Positions 1-11,900 of a stretch of 64,000 bases of DNA are shown here, in pieces. The DNA lies in NCBI GenBank assembly GCA_026874595.1, contig CM049316.1:53141676-53205675 (forward strand), read 5' to 3'. The notes under the pieces are model-generated. The model did no database searches, was not told the origin of the DNA, and saw nothing but the letters and a program-made list of their open reading frames with translations. Each line of letters begins with the position of its first letter. Positions within the stretch are counted from its first letter, which is position 1. Source of the stretch: Sipunculus nudus (taxonomy: Eukaryota; Annelida; Sipuncula; Golfingiida; Sipunculidae). The position numbers and the translations under genes were made by a program.

Positions 1-360
1 ATTACTGGCATATATGTAGCAAATACCTTTACAGCCACATAAGTAGCATAAGTTGTATGGTTAGATTGATTTATATTTGGGACTATAGCATGAATTCATT
101 CATTTTTAAATTTCATACTTTCACCTATAAACAAAGACATCGAACACAACTTTAAGTACATCGAATTATATTATGTAATTACGGAGCACCTGCATTTGGA
201 ACACATGCCGTTTATTTGTACAAGAGCAAAGATAATGTATAAAATTGATGAAGACATTAAAAGAATACGTATGAAAATAACATATTAATTTAGTTTGAAC
301 ACGCAAAGAATAATGACTCTTAATACCCAATGTCACACTGTAAAATAATTCCTGTAAATT
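1..360. other. AT-rich non-coding sequence, no gene seen
   Basis: AT-rich sequence without a convincing reading frame, splice-site pair or repeat. It runs directly into the 42-bp minisatellite. Confidence 0.5.
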
Positions 361-3300
361 TACAGTATAAGGTAGGTTATGCAGGTATACTAGTAGGCAG
401 ATTGTGTAGGTAGGTTAATTATGTAGGTATACCAGTGAGTACATAATGTAGGTAGGCTGTTTATGTAGGTATACCAGAAGGTAGATAATGTAGGCTGGTT
501 AATTATGTAGGTATACCAGTAGGTGGATAATGTAGGTAGGTTTATTATGTAGGTATACTCTTTGGCAGATAATGTAGGTAGGTTGATTATGTAGGTATAC
601 CAGAAGGTAGATAATGTAGGTAGGTTGATTATGTAGGTATACCAGTATGTGGATAATGTAGGTAGGTTTATTATGTAGGTATACTCTTTGGCAGATAATG
701 TAGGTAGGTTTATTATGTAGGTATACCAGTAGGTAGGTAATGTAGGTAGGTTGATTATGTAGGTATACCAGTAGGTGGATAATGTAGGTAGGTTTATTAT
801 GTAGGTATACTCTTTGGCAGATAATGTAGGTAGGTTGATTATGTAGGTATACCAGTAGGTAGATAATGTAGGTAGGTTGATTTTGTAGGTATACCAGTAG
901 GTGGATAATGTAGGTAGGTTTATTATGTAGGTATACTCTTTGGCAGATAATGTAGGTAGGTTGATTATGTAGGTATACCAGTAGGTAGATAATGTAGGTA
1001 GGTTGATTTTGTAGGTATACCAGTAGGTGGATAATGTAGGTAGGTTTATTATGTAGGTATACTCTTTGGCAGATAATGTAGGTAGGTTTATTATGTAGGT
1101 ATACCAGTAGGTGGATAATGTAGGTAGGTTGATTATGTAGGTATACCAGAAGGTAGATAATGTAGGTAGGTTTATTATGTAGGTATACCAGTAGGTGGAT
1201 AATGTAGGTAGGTTTATTATGTAGGTATACTCTTTGGCAGATAATGTAGGTAGGTTGATTATGTAGGTATACCAGAAGGTAGATAATGTAGGTAGGTTGA
1301 TTATGTAGGTATACCAGTATGTGGATAATGTAGGTAGGTTTATTATGTAGGTATACTCTTTGGCAGATAATGTAGGTAGGTTTATTATGTAGGTATACCA
1401 GTAGGTAGGTAATGTAGGTAGATTGATTATGTAGGTATACCAGTAGGTGGATAATGTAGGTAGGTTTATTATGTAGGTATACTCTTTGGCAGATAATGTA
1501 GGTAGGTTGATTATGTAGGTATACCAGTAGGTAGATAATGTAGGTTGGTTGATTTTGTAGGTATACCAGTAGGTGGATAATGTAGGTAGGTTTATTATGT
1601 AGGTATACTCTTTGGCAGATAATGTAGGTAGGTTGATTATGTAGGTATACCAGTAAATAGATAATGTAGGTAGGTTGATTTTGTAGGTATACCAGTAGGT
1701 GGATAATGTAGGTAGGTTGATTATGTAGGTATACTCTTTGGCAGATAATGTAGGTAGGTTTATTATGTAGGTATACCAGTAGGTAGATAATGTAGGTAGG
1801 TTGATTATGTAGGTATATCAGTAGAAAGATAATGTAGGTAGGTTATTATGTAGGTATACCAGTAGGTAGATAATGTAGGTAGGTTGATTATGTAGGTATA
1901 CTCTTTGGCAGATAATGTAGGTAGGTTGTTTATGTAGGTATACCAGTAGGTAGATAATGTAGGTAGGTTGATTATGTAGGTATATCAGTAGAAAGATAAT
2001 GTAGGTAGGTTATTATGTAGGTATACCAGTAGGTAGATAATGTAGGTAGGTTGATTATATAGGTATACCAATAGGTGGATAATGTAGGTAGGTTTATTAT
2101 GTAGGTACACCAGTAGGTGGATAATGTAGGTAGGTTTATTATGTAGGTATACCAGTAGGTGAATAATGTAGGTAGGTTTATAATGTAGGTATACTCTTTG
2201 GCAGATAATGTAGGTAGGTTGATTATGTAGGTATACCAGTAGGTAGATAATGTAGGTAGGTTGATTATGTAGGTATACCAGTAGGTGGATAATGTAGGTA
2301 GGTTTATTATGTAGGTATACTCTTTGGCAGATAATGTAGGTAGGTTGATTATGTAGGTATACCAGTAGGTAGATAATGTAGGTAGGTTGACTATGTAGGT
2401 ATACCAGTAGGTAGATAATGTAGGTAGGTTGATTATGTAGGTATACCAGTAGGTGGATAATGTAGGTAGGTTGATTATGTAGGTATACTCTTTGGCAGAT
2501 AATGTAGGTAGGTTATTATGTAGGTAAACCAGTAGGTAGATAATGTAGGTAGGTTTATTATGTAGGTATACCAGTAGAAAGATAATGTAGGTAGGTTATT
2601 ATGTAGGTATACCAGTAGGTAGATAATGTAGGTAGGTTGATTATGTAGGTATACCAGTAGGTGGATAATGTAGGTAGGTTTATTATGTAGGTATACTCTT
2701 TGGCAGATAATGTAGGTAGGTTGATTATGTAGGTATACCAGTAGGTAGGTAATGTAGGTAGGTTGATTATGTAGGTATACCAGTAGGTGGATAATGTAGG
2801 TAGGTTGATTATGTAGGTATACTCTTTGGCAGATAATGTAGGTAGGTTATTATGTAGGTAAACCAGTAGGTAGATAATGTAGGTAGGTTTATTATGTAGG
2901 TATACCAGTAGAAAGATAATGTAGGTAGGTTATTATGTAGGTATACCAGTAGGTAGATAATGTAGGTAGGTTGATTATGTAGGTATACCAGTAGGTAGAT
3001 AATGTAGGTAGGTTATTATGTAGGTATACCAGTAGGTAGATAATGCAGGTAGGTTGATTATGTAGGTATACTCTTTGGCAGATAATGTAGGTAGGTTGAT
3101 TATGTAGGTATACTCTTTGGCAGATAATGTAGGTAGGTTGATTATGTAGGTATATCAGTAGAAAGATAATGTAGGTAGGTTATTATGTAGGTATACCAGT
3201 AGGTAGATAATGTAGGTAGGTTGATTATGTAGGTATACTCTTTGGCAGATAATGTAGGTAGGTTGATTATGAAGGTATATCAGTAGAAAGATAATGTAGG

Positions 3301-3552
3301 TAGGTTATTATGTAGGTATACCAGTAGGTAGATAATGTAGGTAGGTTGATTATGTAGGTATAACAGTAGGTAGATAATGTAGGTAGGTTATTATGTAGGT
3401 ATACCAGTAGGTAGATAATGTAGGAAGGTTGATTATGTAGGTATACCAGTAGGTAGATAATGAAGGTAGGTTGATTATGTAGGTATACCAGTAGGTAGAT
3501 AATGTAGGTAGGTTATTATGTAGGTATACCAGTAGGTAGATAATGTAGGTAG
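361..3552. repeat. 42-bp minisatellite array A (about 76 units)
   Basis: Tandem array with a 42-bp period. A unit can be read as gtaggtataccagtaggta followed by gataatgtaggtaggttgat and tat. Three sub-types alternate: one with 'ccagtaggtgga', one with 'ctctttggcaga' and one with 'ccagtaggtaga'. In the left half they recur as a roughly 126-bp trimer, so there is higher-order structure. Some units are shortened by a few bases ('ggttattatg'). The same family, in the same orientation, forms array B at 30640-35235, but the 'ctctttggca' sub-type is seen only here. There is no coding potential beyond frames kept open by the 3n period. Confidence 0.95.
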
Positions 3553-5230
3553 CTGGGTATATCAGCAGAGTTTTCCAGTCAGATGAGTTATCAATGTGGA
3601 TCAGATACGTATATCATATAGACAGATTCGCTAGGTAGATTAGCCGTAAGTTCATAAGCTACGTCGCTAGATTATTATTAGAAGATTAGGTGGGTGGATT
3701 AACTTGTTACATTACATGGACAGGTAGATTAAGTTGGCACAGTAGCTTATGTTGGTATATTATTTTGGAACATTATGCAGGTGGATTATCCAGCAGATTC
3801 GGTAGGTAGATCAGGTATGTAGATTATAGTCAACTTGTAAGTGAAACAGGAAATGACTCGTTACCATAGAGACGGATTTTCAGTTTGGGATGTGAGTTCA
3901 CATGTATTCTCATGTGTCATTTCATATCAGTGGTAGCATAATATTAAGATTATCGGGTGTTACTACGATGTCAGTTCAACAGGATGGAAGCCCGTTGCAG
4001 TATATTCTCCAGTATGTCTTCTATCACGGCTAAAGTTGGGCTTGCCAGGCTTATTGAGTAATGAATTCACGGCTACAATGGAACATGACATTACCATTTC
4101 TATCTAAATGATATCTCTGCCATGACTGCCGACGTATAGGTGGAACGTTACAGCGTCGTTCTTTATGCTTTGGAATTTTGCTTGTGGACATGAAGAATTT
4201 TTATATGATATCGAACTTTTCTTCACTTCGCCTTATCTTGGGGAAATACACTACTGATTTTAACCTGAATGATATTTTATGACCGTTCATTTAAATACAG
4301 TATACAGTGTATATATATTCATGTTCTTTGTTGTTTTTTTTTTATGACTGCGGAAGAAACACTGAAAACGTACTGCCTCGTCATAAATAACATGTTTAGC
4401 AGACTGAGATTGTGGCTGCATTATATATCCGTTCGAATTTTCGAAGGTGAATACATTGTTGAATGTATTTGTCTTATTTTGTCCGATGGTGAAAGAGAGA
4501 TTATTGGTGGCAAAAATATTAGGTACAACCACAGTATCGATGTATGTATATTTATTATCGATCAATAAGGTATTTACCAACGGTGCATAAATATAAAGGA
4601 AAAAAATTTATAATACGTCAAGCCGTCAATACGTAAATGATATCTAATAATTATTTATATTTATATATAATATATATATATATATAAATATTTTGTTTAC
4701 AAAAAAAAAATGTCCAACTTTGATAACTCTCACACGTTTGCGAGTCATCCCCCCTTGAAGATATATTGACACCACTTGCTATCGCACTAACGAGAAAACA
4801 TTGCCCAAAGTCCATAGTGACATAATTGAACTTGGGGGGGGGGACCAAAGTAACAGCACCAGGGCATGTTTTTATATTTTATAAAATTGCAAATTTATTA
4901 TTTATTATTTCCTAGAATTGCTAATATTTTCAAAGAAAATTAAAAAAAAACAATCGCCTTAAAAATCCGGTATATAGTAGCCCCCGCCCTTGCGCTGGGG
5001 GGGGGGTTACTGGGGATAGACTGAAGTCAACCCCCCCCCCCCACACACACACACATGCACACACACACTGCAAACGGAAGCTTCCCTTGGTAATTAATAC
5101 TGGGAAGGATCTTATTCGTCAGGCGCGATGGTTTCAATGGCTAAAGCACAGTTGTTTTGCATCCACCATCGTTTGACAGGTAACATACTGTATGTACGTG
5201 ATAATAGAATGTTAGATGAGGTATAATGAC
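3553..5230. other. Non-coding region with decayed satellite edge and simple repeats
   Basis: Residual TAGGTAGATTA-like words continue to about 3840, then unique AT-rich DNA. There is a TA-rich microsatellite near 4650-4690 and several homopolymer runs (A near 4700, G near 4833 and 4998, C near 5030 followed by CA repeats). Short open frames on both strands at 4269-4580 overlap, show no family signature and are treated as chance. Confidence 0.5.
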
Positions 5231-5239
5231 TAAAGCACA

Positions 5240-5465
5240 CGGTATCAGTGGCTGGATCCGGGAAGGGTGGGGGGTCCAGGAGGTTTGTAGCTGCAACCAT
5301 TGGTTACGGTTTTCAGGCCCATTTTTTGCAGCCTGGAGCCCCCCCCCCCCCCCCCCCCTTCCGGACCTGCGGACCTTTTTTTTATTCGTTGTCATTAGTC
5401 CTCCTGGAATGGACGACCCCCCCCCCCCCTTCCCATATCCTGGATCCACCCCTGGGTATGAATAT
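5240..5465. repeat. GC-rich dispersed repeat fragment
   Basis: A block with long C runs is bounded by 'ctggatccgggaagg' on the left and 'cctggatccacccctggg' on the right, close to an inverted pair. This resembles a short non-autonomous DNA transposon or MITE end-to-end copy. The proline- or glycine-rich frames in it are products of the homopolymers. A transposon superfamily cannot be assigned. Confidence 0.4.
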
Positions 5466-5533
5466 GAAATCATAGTATTATAACCGACTAAAACGTTAAT
5501 AAATGCTGTAAGCTCGGTGTTAAACATGGGGCC

Positions 5534-5681
5534 TGTTGCAATAACATTTTACTGGACTTAAGCCCAGTTGGGGGCCTAAATACCATGATTACAATTGTGA
5601 CGTCATAATGGTTACCATGGTGACACACAGATGCCCCTGGGCTTAAGTCACCTACATGACTAAAGTCACCTTATTGCAACA
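5534..5681. mobile_element. MITE-like inverted-repeat element
   Basis: The outer termini are tgttgcaataa (5534-5544) and its reverse complement ttattgcaaca (5671-5681). An inner inverted pair follows: 'gacttaagcccag' at the left against 'ctgggcttaagtc' at the right. The total of about 148 bp is typical of a non-autonomous DNA transposon. The centre contains a palindromic tgacgtca (CRE-like) near 5600. No target-site duplication could be recognised, so the outer boundary is uncertain. Confidence 0.5.
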
Positions 5682-5954
5682 CATCCAAGGGCTTATAATC
5701 AGCTTTAATAAAGTTAGGTCTTAGCGATAAGGACCCTCTGTTTCTGTGCACGGTCGCATTTAGGCCTATGGGCCATATGGCTTTATTAGCTTATAAATGT
5801 GTAGGGATGATTAAGTTTTCTAACATGTAAAAAATATAATAAAGCTACGGCACGTATTAAATTTATTAATAAGGCCTAAATCCTTTTTATATATTGGTAA
5901 GGTTAACAGGGGAGATACCCCTCCAGGTCAAAGGTCACAAGTTCCATTTTAGCA

Positions 5955-6195
5955 AGGGCTTGGTTTGTGACGTCATATACGTGACGTCCCCTTGGTAACC
6001 GCGGTGTTACAGAATCCCCAACTCGATCAGTCTTACTTGATCAGACTTACTTGGCGCACGTAGGATCTGACAGACACTAGACATCGAGGCTGTTTTGTAT
6101 AGAAACATCAGTAGAGACTTTATTTCTGAACAACTATATACTGCATGAAGAAAGCGATGAAAGGAAAAGGACGGCCCGCCATGTTGCAGATGTAA
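5955..6195 (+). promoter_or_regulatory. Possible promoter and short first exon (weak)
   Basis: Two tgacgt motifs lie at about 5969-5990 ('gtgacgtcatatacgtgacgtcc'-type context, split by a few bases). About 150 bp downstream, an ATG at 6145 opens a short Lys/Gly-rich frame that ends at a good donor (agat|gtaagt at 6191/6192). That pattern fits a CRE-type promoter plus a 15-codon first exon. No partner exon was found, so this could be chance. Confidence 0.18.
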
Positions 6196-7103
6196 GTAGA
6201 ACTTTCGTTAGTGTCACCCAGTAGAATTTATGAATCACTGCAAGGGCGAGTCCTGGATTCTGGGAAAGGCTATGGTGAATTGGGTTACAGCTTACACCCA
6301 GGGAATAATGCTTAACTCAATCAAGAAGGTTTAGCCTAAAAAAAAATCCAAAAATGGTAATATCTCCGGGGGGTAGGGCTAACCCTTAACTCCTCCACTG
6401 GAGCCCCCAGCACTTAACTTGGTGAACTGTTTCAATTGTGAATCTTATCTTTGAAGTATAGCTACATGCCTAGAAAACTTTAGGAAAATATTAATTTCAG
6501 CTAGATATCCAATGATTATTTGGGACCCATTGATTATTTTTTTTCACTGGTTTAAATTGTCCAGTTTTTCATTAAATCAAATTAAAACATATAGACTTAG
6601 GTTATACAATTATATAAAAATGGTGAGACTTTGCGGTATTAGACAGGACCAAACACATTAAAAAGCTTAACCAGAAGCTATACGGAACCCTAATATTATG
6701 TTTATTGGTCTATACTGTTCGTTTCAATTAAATATGAGCTCATTCAAAATTATCTGATATTTTTTAGCATATGTATCACGTTTTAGTCATATATTAGAGC
6801 TATAAAATGTCTAGAGACCTCGCTAGTCTAGCTCCATGACAACCACCAGAACAGAAGGCCAACGCATGCGCCTTCCGTGTCTTTTTTGTTAACACACGTT
6901 TTAATGACGTCATCTTTAGCTGCGTGACGCAAAGCGGCCCGGTCGCCGCTTCGTTAGACCCAACAGAGCTTTACAAAGCGTTTTTGTATAAATTTACCTC
7001 TTTTCACCCATATATTCTCACGATTAATATAAATAATTCAATCTTGTCAAGGTAGACATCAACCTAGCAAATGGTGGAGCAGCTACACAATGAATTATTG
7101 TTT
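6196..7103. other. Non-coding, with a CpG-richer patch next to the insertion site
   Basis: Mostly AT-rich without a reading frame. From about 6830 to 6970 composition shifts to a CpG-richer stretch containing 'gcatgcgcc' (NRF1-like half) and 'aatgacgtcatc' (CRE). This is the kind of sequence found at promoters, about 150 bp left of the retrotransposon target site. No transcript is evident. Confidence 0.3.
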
Positions 7104-7108
7104 GTCGT
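7104..7108. repeat. Left target-site duplication of the composite retrotransposon
   Basis: gtcgt directly precedes TGTCACC at 7109 and the same gtcgt follows GGTGACA at 21098-21102. A 5-bp duplication is normal for Ty3/gypsy integrases. It shows that everything from 7109 to 21097 lies within one original insertion. Confidence 0.85.
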
Positions 7109-8230
7109 TGTCACCAGAAATCGGTGACAATAAGTACGGTGTTTTGTATCATAGTTTAACGAAGTCAGTTCTCTATTGGTATTGACGTGAAGCGTCTTCC
7201 TAAAGCGTTGACAGGTCTTGATTGTATATATATAAAATCCCATCGGCTATCAGCTGATTTTATCTGTGTCACGCATTGAGTGTATTACTTCTGGTATGTG
7301 GGTCGCCAAAGTGACGCTAGCAGTCAAACCAGGTCACATATAACCTTATATGGGACACTTGAGCCATAAGCCAATCAGAGAACCGGATCGCCGTATTGTG
7401 ACGACGATTGTGACGTCAGAGTTCAGGGAGAGACGCTGGAAGCTGCCTTCAGTTGGGTCTTGAAGCTTGAGGTGGCAGCACGCACGCATGGGAGTAGGAA
7501 CATTGAAAAGCCAGAAACGGCATAGAAGCAAGCTTCTACATGAGGCAAGGACCCAGCTCATGAGAACTCAGCCGTGCTGCCGACAGAGCTTCGTATTGGC
7601 GATAAATTGAAAGAGCGCTCGTCACCTGCCGGCCTAGTTCAGCTTGACCTAGATACATAACCGCCGTAAGCTGTGAAACCATTGCTACACGAGCAAGGTC
7701 AAGGACTCTAAGCTCTACGTAAACAAAGAGCGCTATTGCATTCATGTGAACGTAAACCTACCCGGGTCGCTGACAAGCAAGATCAGTTGAAGATCGCTAA
7801 ACTCAGAAAGACTAGATCTATATGGTGCTAACCATACGCTAGATTCTACCCAAAACAGTAACCAGAGATCTCTGAAGGAACTGGACTTTATTGTTTTATA
7901 CAAACCATGGACTCAGTAAAATATCCTGTAATTTTAATGTGAAGAACTGTCGTATTGACACATCAACGCACACACTCACATTGGTGTCTCTGTAAGTATT
8001 GTCTTGAATTATATTTGTGAATTTAACCTGATGTCTCATAGTTTCTATTGATCTAGGTGTATGATTGTCTGGTAATTTAATACACGTCCTTAAAAGAACC
8101 TGGAAATGTCACCTGTAATGGCCGGGATCTAATTTCTTGATGAGTGAAATCAAGTGGCGAGCGTAAACCCATCGTATGGTTTTATAGGTTATATCCGTTG
8201 TAAAGTTTTCACGTTAAGTTAGGGGTGACA
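7109..8230 (+). mobile_element. 5' LTR of element 1 (complete)
   Basis: The 1122-bp LTR begins TGTCACC and ends GGTGACA, perfect 7-bp terminal inverted repeats. The same starting sequence recurs at 13590 after a polypurine tract, which defines the LTR. A TATA-like stretch (tatatatataaaa, near 7224-7236) and a tgacgtca CRE-like site (near 7404) fit U3 promoter elements. The first 21 bases are themselves a hairpin: TGTCACC, seven bases, GGTGACA. Short frames on the - strand (around 7346-7745) recur in every LTR copy but look like chance. Confidence 0.93.
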
Positions 8231-8235
8231 TTGTA

Positions 8236-8252
8236 TGGCGAGCGTGCCAGGA
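8236..8252 (+). other. Primer-binding site, element 1
   Basis: tggcgagcgtgccagga lies five bases after the 5' LTR. It begins with TGG, complementary to a tRNA CCA end, and its complement reads like a tRNA acceptor stem plus the end of the T arm. Drosophila elements that use tRNA-Arg have similar PBS sequences, so tRNA-Arg is a plausible primer. That assignment is inference. Confidence 0.7.
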
Positions 8253-8956
8253 TATAATTAGCCTTTAAAAAAAAAAAACTGGCTAATTACAGTAAGTTTC
8301 AGAAGTTTTGAACTGAGAAAACAGTACTGAAACCAGACATTCATATACTCAAACTAGAGTTGATCTGAATTAATAATTGGAAATGACACCAAACTGATGT
8401 TGTAGTGTATACTTGCACAATGAAATTACCCCACTGTTAGGAGTTAATATTTATTCAGTGAGAATATTACCTGAAGCACAACATTGTTTCAAGATCGGCA
8501 TATACCTTGTAGATTTGGCTAGAACACATGCATGTTTTGTGAGTAATGCTAGTTCAGTGATACCTGGACATCATTATTGGGTTGATATAAACCCAGATTA
8601 GAGTGAAAATTTTTGATGTTGTTAGATACGCCCTGGTATAATTTTTTCTACACTAGTTTGTGATTGGTCACGTGGTAGGGTCTCTTGACAGGTAAGTTTA
8701 CCCCTCCCGATTGGCATGGTAATCATAGGTGCATGGTGTTTATTGATATCTTGATATCCATCCGTCCATCCGTCTGACCCTTCGTCCGACCTTCCGTCCG
8801 TCCGTCCGTATAAGTAGATTTTGATGCGTAGAGCTACCGTAGTGTTATTGTACGGATACTGCCGGTTCGTTAGGTTGGCTTTAACAGTACGTATTTACGG
8901 ATTTTTAAGAGCGGATATTACTAGATACTGGAATCTTACTAGGTTAGAGCGTTACC
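8253..8956 (+). other. Leader of element 1 between PBS and gag-pol
   Basis: A 700-bp untranslated leader holds an A-run near 8268 and a pyrimidine-rich ccgtc/ccatc tract at 8758-8812. A 62-codon frame at 8413-8601 starts only with TTG, so it is not counted as a gene, although the identical frame exists in element 2. Confidence 0.7.
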
Positions 8957-11900
8957 ATGGAAACGTTAGAGTCACTTGTTAGATGCGGACAGGCCTTGGG
9001 GCTTAAGGACCAGGCTTTACAAGATTATGTTGAGGCTAGACGGCGTGCGGATGAGGAACGTGAGGAAAGAGCCAGGCAACGTGAAATAGAGAAGGAACAG
9101 CGGGAATTAGAGCGTGAGCGAGAGGCTAGAGCCCACGAATTAGAGGTTCTAAGGTTAAAGTCTGACTCTGGGGTTAAAGAAGAGAGAAGTAGGGATGTAT
9201 TCCCGAAAATCCAGCTTCCACCTTTTGATGAGGCTCACGATCAGCTAGATGCGTTTCTTGAGCGATTTGAACGATTAGCTGTATGTCAAGGCTATGATAG
9301 GGAGAATTGGGCGTTACACCTGAGTCCGTTACTGCGGGGTAAGGCGCTAGGGACTTACACACAGTTATCGGTTAGTGAGGCCATGGATTACGATAAGTTA
9401 AAGATAGCCTTGTTAAAGCGATACCAAATGACCGAAGAGGGTTATCGACACAAGTTTCGGACTTGTAGGCCTGAGCGAGGCGAAACGCCGAGTCAGTTTG
9501 CGGTGAGACTGAGTGGATACCTAGACCATTGGATAGGGATGGCAGGGGTCGGAGGTGACTACGACGGGGTAGTTAACCAGTTGATGTGTGAGCAGTTCGT
9601 AAACTGCTGTAGTAGGGATCTCTCTATGTTTTTGAAAGAGAGACGGTGTCGTGACTTTGATAGTATGGTAGACTTAGCCGAGAGTTATACGGAGGCTCAC
9701 GGTGTACACAGCCTTACAGCAGGTCCTCGTTATGGCAATAATGTGCCGCGTCCAGCGCAACCGGTATCTCAGCCTAGAGAGAAGCGAGAGGTTGAGCGCA
9801 GTCCGGGCGGTCAGACATTTAAGCCATCAGGAGGCATCAGATGTTATTTATGTAATGAACTGGGACATAAGGCGTGGGAATGTAAGACTAGTGCCCGGTC
9901 GAGGCCTAGGTCTTCCCCTCAAGTAGGGCGTGCTGCTGGCGATCAGCAGAGGTATAGGACTAATTTTAGCCCCCCGTATAACCCAAAACAGAAACCGGAG
10001 ACTATGTCAATGGCAGTAGTCGAGGCGGAAACGGAGACAGTTGGTGCGGTGAAACCGGAAGTAGAGAGTCCGAGTCAGTCGTTAGGATTTGCTGCCCAGA
10101 CAGAAGGCGGAATCTCGTTACCTGTGTGTGAAGGGCTGGTGAATGGTAAGTCAGCGAGGGTGCTGCGGGATTCGGGATGTTCCTCGGCAGGAATACGTGA
10201 GTCGTACGTGGAGCCGAATCAGTTCACCGGACACCAGGTCGAGTGTAGGTTGTTCGACGGGTCTGTAAGACAATTTCCTACGGCTAGGATTAATGTGGAC
10301 TGTGCGTACTTTGTCGGTACTATCGAGGCAATGGTGGTCGGGGATGCTGTATGTGATTTAGCGCTAGGTAACGTAGCGGGAGCGCGTGATCCGTATGATC
10401 CGGACCCGACGTGGAAGTCTGAGCGGTCCTCAGGCATAGTGTGTGACGGTGTAGAGTCACAAAAGGAGGTGTCGTCCGCGGTGGAGACACGGAGCGCTGC
10501 ACGAGAGAAACAGATACCGACGCGTAGCTTGAATGTTGCAAGCCCAGTTGCCGATGTGAGTCCGGCCGAATTTTTGAAGGCGCAGGAGGAGGATGGGTCT
10601 TTAGCGCCGTATTGGAGGCTAGCTAGAGAGGCTAGAAATGATAGTCCATTTAGAATTGAGGACGGATATTTAGTTCGGGTTGTGAGTGATAAACGGGGAG
10701 ATCAAGATGTATCTCGAGTGGTGGTACCTCAGACGTTACGGTACGACGTAATGAGGATGGGCCACGAAGCGGTTATGGCGGGCCATCAGGGCATAGACAA
10801 AACGCACGACCGCGTGAGAACTCAGTTTTTCTGGAAAGGGATGTATAATGACATTGCTGAGTTTTGCAAGTCCTGTCCCATTTGCCAGAAAACCATACCG
10901 AAAGGCAAGGTGCCTGGAGCTACGTTAGGCCAGATGCCATTAATTGATGAGCCCTGGCGTAGAATTTCGATGGATCTGGTTGGGCCGATCCATCCAGCGT
11001 CTGAGAGAGGTCACAGGTATATTCTGACCGTTATGGATTATGCCACTAGATATCCTGAGGCTGTTGCTTTAAAGAACATAGATACAGTCTCTGTGGCTGA
11101 TGCGCTAGTTGATATTTATGCGCAGTTAGGAGTGCCGTCAGAGGTGCTTACTGACATGGGAACACAATTTACGTCAGACCTCATGCGAGAAGTTAGCCGT
11201 GTTTTGTCTGTAAGACAGCTCACCACTACTCCTTACCATCCTATGTGCAACGGAATGGTGGAGAGATTCAATGGAACATTAAAGTTAATGTTGAAACGGA
11301 TGTGCGAGGAAAGACCGCGAGATTGGGATCGGTACCTCAGCGCCGTGCTTTTTGCGTACCGAGAAACGCCACATGAGAGCACAGGGTTCTCACCCTTTGA
11401 GTTGCTCTATGGTAGGATCGTTAGAGGACCGATGCGGATTCTAAGGGATCGGTGGACCAAGCGAGATACTAGCGTCGAGACTAAAACCACGTACCAATAC
11501 GTCCTGGACCTACAAGACAAACTAAGCGACACATGCGCGTTAGCTAGAGAGGCGTTGAACAAATCAGCGAACAGACACAAACTGTTATATGATAGAGGTA
11601 AATGCACGCGCAGGTTTGAGGCCGGAGACGAAGTTTTGTTGTTACTCCCGACGGAGCGGAACAAATTAATGGTACAGTGGAAAGGCCCCTATACTATTGT
11701 AAACAGGGTTGGGGACTTAGACTATCGGATTAAGATTGGCGATAAGGTTAAAACCTTCCACGTGAATATGCTGAAACGGTACCATGCTAGAAACGAGCCC
11801 CAGCATATTCTGGCAGCGGTAGCCAAGGGCGCACCTGATTCTATACATGATCCTGACGGTGTAGACGGGGAAACAGAGCCTCCCGTGTTCGGAGAGTTAA

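Noticed and set aside
361-3552. CRISPR array (regular short repeats with variable parts)
   Set aside because: Units are contiguous with no unique spacers, and the variation is substitution-type. The host is eukaryotic with spliced genes; this is a minisatellite.
5226-5527. Overlapping Pro- or Gly-rich frames on both strands
   Set aside because: Created by long C runs in a dispersed repeat.
7346-7745. Minus-strand frames of 69-71 codons inside the LTR, repeated in every LTR
   Set aside because: They recur only because the LTRs recur. No domain, and variable 5' extension between copies.
8413-8601. 62-codon upstream frame in the retroelement leader, identical in both copies
   Set aside because: It has no ATG (starts TTG). 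Its identity between copies is expected from their recent common origin and is no sign of selection.
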